Shown here: positions 1 to 8,114 of the stretch, piece by piece | Numbering within the stretch: position 1 is the stretch's first letter | Layout of the letters: each line of letters starts with the position of its first letter | Assembly: GCF_001571385.1 (NCBI RefSeq) | Contig: NZ_BCNW01000001.1 | Span: 2,641,589 to 2,705,588, forward strand | Direction: 5' to 3' | DNA: 64,000 nucleotides | Source of the DNA: Methanofollis ethanolicus | GTDB taxonomy: Archaea; Halobacteriota; Methanomicrobia; Methanomicrobiales; Methanofollaceae | Notes under the pieces: model-generated | Seen by the model: only the letters and a program-made list of their open reading frames with translations | Told to the model about the DNA's origin: nothing | Databases searched by the model: none | Program-made: the position numbers and the translations under genes

Positions 1-813
1 GAGAGCGAACCTCCCTTCGAGTCGCCTCTCCTCACCCTCGACAGCGTGATCGTCACCCCGCACCTCGGGGCAAGCACGGTCGAGGCGCAGAAGAATGTGG
101 CGGTCTCGGTCGCGAAGCAGTGCCTTGCCGTCTTTGCCGGCGAGCCTGCAAAGTACGCGGTGAATGTGCCGATGGTTCCGCCAGACCAGCAGGACCTGAT
201 GGAGCCCTTCGCCTACCTCGGGGAGAGGATGGGCAAGCTCGCCACCCAGCTCGTCGAGGGCAGGATCGGGGAGATCAACATCACGTACGGTGGCGACCTC
301 GCCGGGAACCGCTTCACCAGGTACATCACCCGCGCCGTCCTCAAGGGGATTCTGGACCCGGTCCTCCGCGAGCCTGTGAACTTCGTCAACGCCGAATACG
401 TGACGAAGGAGCGGGGCATCAAGGTGGCGGAGACGAAGACCGAGGCGTCCTCGGGATTCAAGAACCTGATCACCCTGACGGTGAAGACAGATGTGGGCGA
501 AGAGACGGTCTCGGGTTCGGTCTTCTCGAAGGACAGGATCAGGATCACCTCCATCGGCGGCTACACGATGGACATGGTCCCCGAGGGCTCGGTCATTATC
601 TCTCGCCACCTCGACAAGCCAGGCGTGATCGGCAGGGCTTCGACGATCCTGGGCGCTGCAGAGATCAACATCGCCGGTATGCAGGTGGGCAGGAAGAAGC
701 CGGGCGAAGAGGCGATCATGGTCCTCAACGTCGACTCCGATGTCCCGGCGGCGGTCATGGACGAGATGCGCGCCAAGGTCGGGATCTTCTCCGCAAAGTT
801 TGCAAAGCTCTGA
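1..813 (+). CDS. serA: D-3-phosphoglycerate dehydrogenase, C-terminal part (cut by window start)
   Basis: First enzyme of serine synthesis, oxidising 3-phosphoglycerate with NAD. The frame is open from base 1, so the N-terminal nucleotide-binding part lies upstream. What is visible begins with the end of the catalytic domain (VIVTPHLGAST carries the family's conserved His), then the intervening ASB-like domain, and ends with a regulatory ACT domain (SVIISRHLDKPGVIGRAS, then MVLNVDSDVP) expected to bind serine. The internal GTG at 46 is not the start because the same frame continues to base 1 with typical PGDH sequence. The tRNA-Val gene follows about 130 bp downstream. Confidence 0.95.
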   Translation, partial: ESEPPFESPLLTLDSVIVTPHLGASTVEAQKNVAVSVAKQCLAVFAGEPAKYAVNVPMVPPDQQDLMEPFAYLGERMGKLATQLVEGRIGEINITYGGDLAGNRFTRYITRAVLKGILDPVLREPVNFVNAEYVTKERGIKVAETKTEASSGFKNLITLTVKTDVGEETVSGSVFSKDRIRITSIGGYTMDMVPEGSVIISRHLDKPGVIGRASTILGAAEINIAGMQVGRKKPGEEAIMVLNVDSDVPAAVMDEMRAKVGIFSAKFAKL

Positions 814-891
814 AAGTGACCGGGAGGTGCATGCGCGGGGGCGGTTCGTCCCCGCTCTTCACCTTTCCAGACTATACCGGCTTCAACAAAG

Positions 892-898
892 TTTATAT
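892..898 (+). promoter_or_regulatory. TATA box (box A) for tRNA-Val
   Basis: TTTATAT lies about 46 bp upstream of the mature tRNA 5' end, in an AT-rich patch between two GC-rich stretches. With an archaeal TATA-to-start distance of roughly 25 bp this predicts a short 5' leader of about 20 nt, removed by RNase P. A second weaker match (TCTATAGA) sits nearer the tRNA at 913-920. Placement is inference from spacing. Confidence 0.45.
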
Positions 899-943
899 CA
901 AACCACATTCAATCTATAGAGAGTCGGATTATCCGGCGCACAA

Positions 944-1017
944 GGGCTCGTGGTCTAGCTGGCTATGACGTCGCCTTGACATGGCGGAGGTCCTGAGTTC
1001 GAATCTCAGCGGGCCCA
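944..1017 (+). tRNA. tRNA-Val (anticodon GAC)
   Basis: A full cloverleaf can be folded by eye. The acceptor GGGCTCG pairs with CGGGCCC (one G-U pair) with discriminator A. A D-arm with GTC/GAC follows. The anticodon stem TCGCC/GGCGG encloses the loop TTGACAT with anticodon GAC (reads GUC, valine). The T-arm CTGAG/CTCAG encloses the loop TTCGAAT. There is no intron and CCA is not encoded, as is usual in archaea. The AT-rich accessory region begins immediately downstream. Confidence 0.95.
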
Positions 1018-1299
1018 TACTTCTTTTCACAAGGTCGGAACGGATCGACCACGATTCTGATTTGGAATAAAATCTTCATGTACGATCACCATTGATACCA
1101 GATGCGTACTCTCCATTTCAAGGTGATATGATATTACTTGTTCAGATGAAAGGCAAATAGCCCGGACATATAGTACGGGATAAGGATTTAAAACGACAAA
1201 TAATGATTTCTATTTGATCAAATTTGGAAAGTTCTCGATCTGTGGTGATCAGAACTGAAAACGTTCAAAAATGGAAAAATTCTACAAATTAAGATGTGA
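1018..1299. other. AT-rich gene-free stretch downstream of tRNA-Val
   Basis: No convincing reading frame or RNA is visible. A T-rich tract directly after the tRNA (TTCTTTTC) could end its transcript. Base composition drops sharply from the GC-rich serA/tRNA side and stays low into the next gene, marking the left edge of the accessory region. I found no integrase gene and no repeat of the tRNA 3' end on the far side of the region. Confidence 0.5.
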
Positions 1300-2094
1300 T
1301 TATTTCATTTCTGCTCCTACACGGCATATGTTACCATAACCATTTCCATCATTAGTCACCCGGATACGGATGATGTTTGGGTATTTAAATGATATCGCGT
1401 ATCTATCGATGTACCTTGCTGGCCAGGAATACTCTTTTGGATATATGTAATCATTTGGATTGAGAGAGACCTGATACCATAGTGTAGTTCGTTCATAAAC
1501 AGTAACCTTCGAGACGTTGTTAAGATCTATCGAATCCCACGATGCCTCGACATAGCCATATCCTCCGATTACGGTGTGTGTGTCGGAGACATTGCCGAGC
1601 ATATTCTGCAGTGATTCTGCTGATCCATCGCCACCAAGACTATAGTTGACAATATTGTCAAGCCAACGTGTACCTCCAACACAGATGGTGCCGGGGTACC
1701 ATCCTTTTGACAGTCGATATGCCGAAACCCTCTGCATATCGATGATACTATTGTTTATGGAGAGGGTCAGAGAACCGACCGATGAGGGTACCGACGCGGT
1801 GTCCCATGTTATCTCCGCCCCATTCTCGTCTGGAACAGCGATCGATAGATTCCATCTCAGATCCTGGTTTTTCACCTTATGGGAGTACAGATCATCAAGA
1901 TGCATCACTGTTTTGTCAATGCGTGGTGCGGCAGCGTAGGTGTCGTTACTTCCAGTCCCATTATCGACGCCGTTTTCATAATACCCGAAGTATATCGGTT
2001 CCAACTGGTTTTCTGCTGTGATTCCAACATTCCATGCTGCGGAGGCTGCTGCGGGCAGCATGATCATACAGATGAACAATGCGAGATATTTCAT
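1300..2094 (-). CDS. Exported protein of unknown function next to toxin locus
   Basis: About 264 aa, AT-rich. The start is taken at the ATG at 2094, preceded by GGTGTGAG, because from there the protein opens with a clean Sec signal peptide (MKYLALFICM, then a hydrophobic core and an Ala-rich cleavage region). A further upstream in-frame ATG at 2130 would put 12 polar residues before the signal. The mature part is rich in Asn, Asp, Tyr and Trp, with alternating hydrophobic residues suggesting an all-beta extracellular protein. I do not recognise the family. It is divergent from the giant toxin-like gene across a shared 220-bp AT-rich region, so co-regulation or a surface role linked to the toxin is possible but only inferred. 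Confidence 0.7.
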   Translation of the reverse strand: MKYLALFICMIMLPAAASAAWNVGITAENQLEPIYFGYYENGVDNGTGSNDTYAAAPRIDKTVMHLDDLYSHKVKNQDLRWNLSIAVPDENGAEITWDTASVPSSVGSLTLSINNSIIDMQRVSAYRLSKGWYPGTICVGGTRWLDNIVNYSLGGDGSAESLQNMLGNVSDTHTVIGGYGYVEASWDSIDLNNVSKVTVYERTTLWYQVSLNPNDYIYPKEYSWPARYIDRYAISFKYPNIIRIRVTNDGNGYGNICRVGAEMK

Positions 2095-2211
2095 CTCACA
2101 CCAGAAATGCGTCCGATTTTCTGATTTCAATTTATCTTCTCCGGTTCCAATTATTAGATGCTTGCAAATTATACAATAAATAGATTATGAGCAGATCGTT
2201 TAATAATAACA

Positions 2212-2306
2212 TTTATATTGGTTTAAACATATCAGAATTACTATTAAGCCAATTAAACGGCTTTAATTGGACATCAATTCGGTATAGTGGATACTATCTA
2301 TGGAGG
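2212..2306 (+). promoter_or_regulatory. Promoter, leader palindrome and RBS of the giant toxin-like gene
   Basis: TTTATATT at 2212-2219 is a good archaeal TATA box, predicting transcription from about 2243. A perfect palindrome follows at 2249-2270: CCAATTAAA, four bases, TTTAATTGG. It lies at the very start of the predicted transcript, as an operator or an RNA hairpin. A strong ribosome binding site GGAGG at 2302-2306 precedes a TTG codon at 2314 by seven bases, which decides the start of the gene. The transcription start is inferred. Confidence 0.5.
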
Positions 2307-2313
2307 AATTTCA

Positions 2314-5300
2314 TTGATTCGAAAACAAGCGTTCTTGAGCATCTTTTTCGTGACCGCCATAGTGCTTGCAACGGTGCAGCCGTGCCTTGCGGCAGTTTTG
2401 GCATCTCCGAGGAGTTCTGAGAACAATGCATTTACTCTGCACCTGAATGCCGGGTGGAACCTTGTCTCAGTTCCCCTCATGGCATCGAACACTTCTGTCG
2501 AGGGCATCTTTGGTGAGGTTGAGACACGGGATGAACACCTCGTCCTGTTCTGGAACGGTAAAGAGTTCGTATCGGTTGATACAATCGAGCCTTTGACCGG
2601 TTATTTCGTCTATACCGATCATCCGCGCTCGATTGAGATCCAGGGTTCGAAGATCGTGGGCATAACAAAAGATCTGAAACCCGGTTGGAACATGATCGGG
2701 GGGTATGGGCCGACCGTTACCTTTGATCTCTCCGAGATCCCGAATCAGGTCACAGAGTGCCCCTCGCTCTCATTTGACAGCGGAAATTATGTGGAAACCC
2801 GGCTTCTCTCGCCGGGCAAAGGCGGATGGGTGTTTGTCGAGAATGAGACTGTCATCGACGAAGATATCCTGTCCAAACCGAGAATCGAGATAATTTCGCC
2901 AAGAGAAGACAATTATGCAAATGAAACAATTGTTCTTGCGGGTCATCTTGAAAATTCAGGTGCTGATGTGGTTCAGATCCACCATAATGGAAACGATTTC
3001 ACTGCTCCCGTATCCAGTTCCAATTTCAGTGCCGAACTCGACCTTGCAGACGTCAATACCATCTCGATCTACGTTACCGAGAATGGTATTGTCTATTCTA
3101 AAGAGATCCTGCTCGACGGCGACCATCTCTGGGACGAAGATGAGAGAGAACTCGGCTTCGACCCCCTGAATCCCGATTCAGATTGTAGCAGAACCGAAGA
3201 GATCGAGGCAGAAAATGGGATCGCCGACGGCTATGAACTCCTGGATGGCAACCTGCCGGTCTTTGCGAAAGTGAAAGTCGGTGCGGATCCGTTTAATGCA
3301 GATACCGATGGGAACGGCCTTACCGATGAGTTCGAACTGACGAAACTGGGTATCATCCCCGGCGGCTCCTCGCAGCCTGCTCCCTCATTGTTGATGTCGG
3401 GCTCTGCGGCAGGTTCGTTCCGCGTCAGCAGCGGCACGACCGACGACCCCGATGGCGACGGCCTCTCGAACCTTCAGGAACAGACCTACGGGACCGATCC
3501 ACTCAAAGCCGATTCAGACGACGACGGTCTTTCAGATGCGGAAGAGATCGAAAGCGGAACCGACCCGCTCTCTGCCGATTCAGACGACGACGGGCTCAGC
3601 GACGACTGCGAATTGAAACTCGGAACCAACCCGCGGAACGCCGACTCGAACGGCAACGGGATCCTGGACGGCGATGAGAACTACAATGCTCAGGGTTCAT
3701 TTATAGAGAACACGCTTGATCTGACTGTTTTTGGCAAAGGATACGCGATCGGAAATGTCACGGTTTCTGAGGTGAATTACACCCATCTGATCAGCAACGA
3801 GATCCTCGTCAGCAAGGTCTATGATATCGCGTTCGGCCAGAACGTACGTTCCGGCGAGTTGAAGATCACATACAACCCTACACATGTGGATACCTCCGAC
3901 AATCTCTCGATATATCGGTTTGATTCCGAGATCGGGACATTCGTGCCGGTTCAGTCGGTCGTCGATGCATCGAATACGGTTGTCTCCTGCAATGCAACAA
4001 ATTCCTCGAAATATGCCGTCTTGCATTCACTGAGATGGGACGCCCTCTTTAAAGATCCCGGGGTTGAATCGCATGCAGCCCGGACAGCAGGCCTGAGCGG
4101 GTCTGGAGACACTCTCTCCGAAGAGGAATATCTCGACGAAGACCATTATTTCCCGGCTGTCGATGAGCGGCATCCAATTAAGACGCTTCAGGAAGTCGAA
4201 CTTGTCGAAGGTATTGATTATGGCGTCATTCTATCTAACAAAACAATCGCATGGAACGAAACCGAGATCCTGTTTGAAACAGGAGACTTCGAAAGCACGG
4301 AGTGCGTCGGCTCTGAAGAGCCCATGACCCTCTCCCCAGATGAGGTGCGGTATCAGGCCGTTTCAAATGGCGATTTCTTCAAGGGTATGGCCGGATGGTC
4401 TCCGGGCAGCAGGGCGTACGACGACAGGGGAGATCGCGGCCATGAAATCGACACCAATGATGCGGATTGCGCCTCGCCACCCCACTGTTTGGGTATACGT
4501 TTGTGGAACAACGGTCGAGTACAGGATTATTATAACTATAGGGTGATGCATGCCAATGTCGACCTGACAGGTGTCGATACTCTTACGTTCAAATACAACT
4601 GTCTGCTTTTCGAGAAGGGGAATGGCCTTACAGAGGCGAGATTGAAGTTCCAGATCGATGACGACGAGAAATTCGTCTTTCCGTATTACACCGCATATCC
4701 CAAATCAGGTCAGATAGGGCAGTGGTATTCTCAGTCGATCGATGTCAGCGGGTACACCGGGATGCACACCATCTCGTTCACGGGGTATCTGTGGTATGGC
4801 TTCGGAGTGTCAAGCAGTAACGGATATTCTGACGTTCAGTTCCTCATCGATGATGTCAGTGCCTGGTCGGTGCAGGAACCGGCAGCACCGGATACAGCCA
4901 GCGTACGGTTCTTTGTCCGCGACTCGCAGACGAACGAAGGGGTTGAAGCGGCAGTGGTCTGCTGCAACAATGAGGTCAAGCGTACAGACTCAAGCGGGTA
5001 TACAAACGACTTCTTCCTGAACGCCAACGGGGTCTATGGATACACGGTCGAAGATCATGGGTATAAGACCCATGAAGGTCTCATAAAGGTGACCCTCGGC
5101 GAGTCAAAGATCAACTATGTAGTAATCAACAAAGAATCAGCACCCACGGGAGGTATTCGTGTAACGTCAACCCCGAGTATGGCCAGCATCTCTGTTGATG
5201 GCATCTTCAGCGGCTGGACGAATGCGGAGATCCCCGATCTCCTGGCCGGCAGTCACACTGTCGAGGTCACGAAGGACGGGTATCGTCCGGCCTCCCGGAC

Positions 5301-6819
5301 GGTGCATGTCTCCAGCGGCCAGACGACCAACGTCGCATTCGATCTGACCGCCGAGACGGGCACCCTCCTGGTGACGTCGTCGCCGCCCGGCGCCAGGGTC
5401 TTCATCGACGGCGCCGAGTACGGGACCACCTCGGAGACCACGGGCAGCCTCACTCTCTCGAATGTCAGGGTCGGCACCCGGCAGGTGAAAGTCCTCAAGG
5501 ACGGCTATGCCCCGTTCACCGCCACCGTGACGATCGAGAAGGACCAGACGACCACCCTTTCCGCGACCCTGAACAACGACGACCTGGAAGGGGACGGCCT
5601 GCTCGACCACGACGAGACAAACGGCTTCATCGACGGCTTCGGCAACCACCACACCACCGATCCCGACCTCCTCGACACCGACGGCGACGGCCTCTCCGAC
5701 GGCTACGAGGCCGGAGAGCCGGTCACCGAGAACGGCAAGACCTTCCGCAAGCAGAGGAGCGATCCGACGAAGGCGGATACCGATGGGGACGGACTCGACG
5801 ACTACCTGGAGGATGCGATCGAGAGCGATCCGCTCTGTGCGGACACCGACGGCGACGGTCTCTCCGATTCGCTGGAGTGGGAGATCGGCACCGACCTCAT
5901 GTCTGCCGACACCGACGAAGACGGCCATTCCGATTATGAAGAGTACAACGATCCCGACTACGATCCCCTCGTCTACGAGGAGCGCTACGGTCCTCTGGAG
6001 ATGGGCCGCGAGTTCCTCCTCGGCGCAGTCCTCGGGGAGTGGGGTGCCGACGATCACGACAACATCTACTACCTGGGCGGGTGGATCGCAAGCGGGGTCA
6101 TCGTCCTCGGCGATGTCAGGGACATCGCAACGACGATCTCGCGGGGAGACCTCGTCGGCACCGGCCTCAACCTCGCCGCACTGATCCCTGCTTACGGTGA
6201 TGCGGCGAAGGTCGCGGTCGTCGTCGGGAAGTTTGTGGGGAAGCATCCGGAGCTCTTGAAGCCCGCGATGGTGCTGATGGTCGGCTTCGCACCGCATGCG
6301 GACGAGGCCGCGGAGACGATCAACGCTCTGCGAAAGGCCCACGGCGACGAGGCGATCGATCGGCTGCTGAAAGACGGAATCACCGAGGACGAACTGAAGG
6401 TAGTCGTAAAAAGCAACGGAAACCTAGTGAAGACGCTGGCGGTCATCAAGCGGGGAGATGGAACAGTCGTCTGGCTGGAGGAAGGGAAATTAGGTACGGC
6501 GAAGGATGCAGCAGAATGGGTTTATGATAAAGGAGGCAGTGGTTGGGCTCATATCGTGAATAATCACATTGATAACCCATCAGGGAATCAGTATGAATTA
6601 GCATTTGGCTCAGAATATAAGGACAAAAACAAGATAAAAGAATTGATAATAGACTGTGTTACAACAGGGAAACTAGATCCAAATGATCCTGTGGCATATT
6701 ATAAAAAAATCAATGACAAAATGGCAGTCAAGATTATTATAGGGAGTAATGGATATCTTCGTACGGCATATCCACGAAAGATAGTAGAACTCCCAGAATG
6801 CATCCAGAAAATATTATAA
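2314..6819 (+). CDS. Giant secreted polymorphic-toxin-like protein (GWNLV/TSP3/PEGA/pretoxin/nuclease-like tip)
   Basis: About 1,501 aa from TTG at 2314 (RBS GGAGG seven bases before; a GTG at 2287 lacks one). Domains in order: Sec signal peptide (about 1-26); two GWNLV-type repeats (about 45-190); an Ig-like segment; TSP3 calcium-binding repeats (DSDDDGLSD, about 269-459); a jelly-roll-like domain (about 680-860); a Cna-B-like domain; two PEGA domains (about 947-1087, SSPPGARVFIDG); more TSP3 repeats; a pretoxin segment (about 1226-1316, GWIASG then GDLVGTGLN); and a C-terminal tip of about 100 aa. The tip has spaced His residues (WAHIVNNHI) and a final GYLRTAYP motif, as in Barnase-EndoU-ColicinE5-RelE (BECR) RNase-fold toxins. 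Base composition becomes AT-rich near the tip. A small candidate immunity gene follows 15 bp later. Secretion and a stalk-plus-tip layout are visible; the toxin activity is inferred from family resemblance. Confidence 0.85.
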   Translation: MIRKQAFLSIFFVTAIVLATVQPCLAAVLASPRSSENNAFTLHLNAGWNLVSVPLMASNTSVEGIFGEVETRDEHLVLFWNGKEFVSVDTIEPLTGYFVYTDHPRSIEIQGSKIVGITKDLKPGWNMIGGYGPTVTFDLSEIPNQVTECPSLSFDSGNYVETRLLSPGKGGWVFVENETVIDEDILSKPRIEIISPREDNYANETIVLAGHLENSGADVVQIHHNGNDFTAPVSSSNFSAELDLADVNTISIYVTENGIVYSKEILLDGDHLWDEDERELGFDPLNPDSDCSRTEEIEAENGIADGYELLDGNLPVFAKVKVGADPFNADTDGNGLTDEFELTKLGIIPGGSSQPAPSLLMSGSAAGSFRVSSGTTDDPDGDGLSNLQEQTYGTDPLKADSDDDGLSDAEEIESGTDPLSADSDDDGLSDDCELKLGTNPRNADSNGNGILDGDENYNAQGSFIENTLDLTVFGKGYAIGNVTVSEVNYTHLISNEILVSKVYDIAFGQNVRSGELKITYNPTHVDTSDNLSIYRFDSEIGTFVPVQSVVDASNTVVSCNATNSSKYAVLHSLRWDALFKDPGVESHAARTAGLSGSGDTLSEEEYLDEDHYFPAVDERHPIKTLQEVELVEGIDYGVILSNKTIAWNETEILFETGDFESTECVGSEEPMTLSPDEVRYQAVSNGDFFKGMAGWSPGSRAYDDRGDRGHEIDTNDADCASPPHCLGIRLWNNGRVQDYYNYRVMHANVDLTGVDTLTFKYNCLLFEKGNGLTEARLKFQIDDDEKFVFPYYTAYPKSGQIGQWYSQSIDVSGYTGMHTISFTGYLWYGFGVSSSNGYSDVQFLIDDVSAWSVQEPAAPDTASVRFFVRDSQTNEGVEAAVVCCNNEVKRTDSSGYTNDFFLNANGVYGYTVEDHGYKTHEGLIKVTLGESKINYVVINKESAPTGGIRVTSTPSMASISVDGIFSGWTNAEIPDLLAGSHTVEVTKDGYRPASRTVHVSSGQTTNVAFDLTAETGTLLVTSSPPGARVFIDGAEYGTTSETTGSLTLSNVRVGTRQVKVLKDGYAPFTATVTIEKDQTTTLSATLNNDDLEGDGLLDHDETNGFIDGFGNHHTTDPDLLDTDGDGLSDGYEAGEPVTENGKTFRKQRSDPTKADTDGDGLDDYLEDAIESDPLCADTDGDGLSDSLEWEIGTDLMSADTDEDGHSDYEEYNDPDYDPLVYEERYGPLEMGREFLLGAVLGEWGADDHDNIYYLGGWIASGVIVLGDVRDIATTISRGDLVGTGLNLAALIPAYGDAAKVAVVVGKFVGKHPELLKPAMVLMVGFAPHADEAAETINALRKAHGDEAIDRLLKDGITEDELKVVVKSNGNLVKTLAVIKRGDGTVVWLEEGKLGTAKDAAEWVYDKGGSGWAHIVNNHIDNPSGNQYELAFGSEYKDKNKIKELIIDCVTTGKLDPNDPVAYYKKINDKMAVKIIIGSNGYLRTAYPRKIVELPECIQKIL
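5181..5798 (+). repeat. Backbone repeat block 1, copy in the full-length gene (PEGA to TSP3)
   Basis: Nearly identical to 8129-8740. It encodes both PEGA domains and the start of the second TSP3 block. Similarity begins abruptly at the bases GGCCAGCATCTC and fades after the GATGGGGACGG TSP3 codons. The shared block is GC-rich, unlike the AT-rich tips. It is the natural crossover region by which a displaced cassette could replace the resident tip. Confidence 0.9.
5951..6248 (+). repeat. Backbone repeat block 2, copy in the full-length gene (pretoxin region)
   Basis: Collinear without gaps with 11520-11817 (298 bp) and nearly identical. It covers the last TSP3 residues (DPDYDPLVY) and the pretoxin segment up to the codons for KHP. 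Downstream of it the two proteins are unrelated, so the boundary marks where tip-specific sequence starts. Confidence 0.9.
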
Positions 6820-6834
6820 AAGGTGGTGTCACTT

Positions 6835-7305
6835 ATGGGAGAGTCAAAAGTGAAAGGAAAGATCCTAAGAAACGATCCGGTAACGTTTGATGAAGACAGA
6901 GTATATGATCAGATCGTCTTTATTGAACTCTCAAATGGTTCGATACTATACTTATTCGATCCAGATATGATAAGTACAGACAAGATGGTCGGTAAGGTCA
7001 AAACATTGGGAATACGAGCGTTTATTTCTCGTGTTGAAAAATTGTCAGCCCCAAAAAAAGGTGTTGAATCTCAATATCAATCATCTGATGATACAGTGCG
7101 TGCATCTAAGGAGCCAATCACTTTTTTTGGCGAAATCATCGATATCAACAAGAATGAACAAGATATTTTTGTTGATATTGGTGTGGATATTATTGTAGTG
7201 GATCTCTGTTGGGATGAAAGAGTTTTGTTTGGGGAATATAATAACGGCGATTATGTGAGTATCAAACCAGGTCGACTAGATTTATTTGCTGTATATGATG
7301 AATAA
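6835..7305 (+). CDS. Candidate immunity protein for the resident toxin tip
   Basis: About 156 aa, acidic, AT-rich, with no signal peptide, so cytoplasmic. The ATG at 6835 is chosen because AGGTGGTG (6821-6828) sits seven bases upstream; in-frame GTG codons at 6823 and 6826 lie inside that RBS. The gene starts 15 bp after the toxin stop, the usual position for an immunity gene. Two beta-rich halves can be seen, each with an FxExxD/I pattern (IVFIELSNG, then FFGEIIDINKNE), suggesting duplicated SH3/OB-like barrels. I do not recognise a named family; the immunity role comes from position only. Confidence 0.6.
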   Translation: MGESKVKGKILRNDPVTFDEDRVYDQIVFIELSNGSILYLFDPDMISTDKMVGKVKTLGIRAFISRVEKLSAPKKGVESQYQSSDDTVRASKEPITFFGEIIDINKNEQDIFVDIGVDIIVVDLCWDERVLFGEYNNGDYVSIKPGRLDLFAVYDE

Positions 7306-7330
7306 TTGGCTCAGTGAGATCTAGTCCAAA

Positions 7331-7543
7331 TTGTTCCCGAGTTCGATGACTGAAACAGACGTGAAAAATCTCATATTTGAAACTCTTCGAAACCCGTGCG
7401 TGTCTGAAATAAGTATGAAGAATAGCAACCTTCTACACTACCACGATATGGTTCCGCCAAACGGCAAGTACATCAGGGTTGTAACGAACCCTGAGGGGAA
7501 GATCATATCGGCATATATGGTGAATAAATTGCCATCGGTGTGA
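7331..7543 (+). pseudogene. Orphan toxin-tip remnant (BECR-like C-terminus)
   Basis: An open frame of about 70 codons without a ribosome binding site. It looks like the last part of a toxin tip: a helix, then a Tyr-His pair (LLHYHDMV), then GKYIRVV and GKIISAYMV, matching the closing beta strands of BECR-type nuclease domains. Its stop codon overlaps a GTG of the following gene by four bases, as in a toxin-immunity pair. A shorter remnant of the same end (last 12 codons) recurs at 10937-10974 in front of the paralogous downstream gene, showing that both pairs derive from one ancestor. Confidence 0.55.
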
Positions 7544-8082
7544 TTTCCATGGAGTCAGAAAAGATTAATTTTTGGATTAAGGAGGGGCGTTTCCATCTCT
7601 CGTATGGTGCTGTATCTCTCACACGGAGAAAAAGTGGAATTGATCGAATCATGGATTTCTGTGACTATCTAATTGCGGCGATCCACCAGGAGTGCGTTCC
7701 AAAACTCCTTCGAGGAGAGACCTGCAAAATCGATCTCCTTGACGATCCTCACACCCTGACTTTTGTTCCCAAAGGGAACATGGTCACCATAATCTTTGAG
7801 ACTGAGGTTACAGAGTGGTTTGAGCCCAGAAAAGAATTTACAGCCCCTCTGGAAGAATGGTTTCGAGTGGTGCAGGAGGTCACTCTAGACCTAATCCAGC
7901 AAATGCAGGCAGATAAAGAAGAAACGTATGTTATGATTCCGATATCAACACTCATCGAAGACTATCAGACTACCAAAAAACGTCTCCAGAATGCAGGATA
8001 TCTTATAGAAAGTTAGATCCAGAGAATAAAAATTTTCATCCTTTTTCGTACGTTATTACGGCGCTCAGCTGAAAACTAAAAT
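7506..8082 (+). repeat. Immunity-unit repeat, copy 1
   Basis: Matches 10937-11521 over its whole length. It contains the last codons of a toxin tip, one candidate immunity gene and about 65 bp of 3' flank. The left edge starts at TATCGGCATATATGGTG in both copies. The repeated unit is toxin tail plus immunity gene, which is the unit expected to be duplicated when tips are exchanged. Confidence 0.85.
7549..8016 (+). CDS. Candidate immunity protein, paralogue of the gene at 10980
   Basis: About 155 aa, soluble, no signal peptide. The ATG at 7549 is preferred since GGTG (7537-7540) lies eight bases upstream; the GTG at 7540 overlaps the toxin remnant's stop and is the alternative (three residues longer). 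The protein has mixed alpha/beta pattern with a conserved core shared with its paralogue (KLLRGETCKIDLLDDPHTL; FEPRKEFTAPLEEWFRVV). The family is not recognised. It sits directly behind a toxin-tip remnant, so it is probably a retained immunity gene whose partner has decayed. Confidence 0.65.
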   Translation: MESEKINFWIKEGRFHLSYGAVSLTRRKSGIDRIMDFCDYLIAAIHQECVPKLLRGETCKIDLLDDPHTLTFVPKGNMVTIIFETEVTEWFEPRKEFTAPLEEWFRVVQEVTLDLIQQMQADKEETYVMIPISTLIEDYQTTKKRLQNAGYLIES

Positions 8083-8114
8083 GCCAGGGGTGATGGGCTC
8101 CTCGATGGGGAGGA

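Noticed and set aside
5167..6342. Long open frame of 391 codons on the minus strand opposite the toxin backbone
   Set aside because: It is the antisense of PEGA/TSP3 codons, rich in Val, Gly, Glu and Arg with no domain, RBS or signal; the plus strand is clearly coding.
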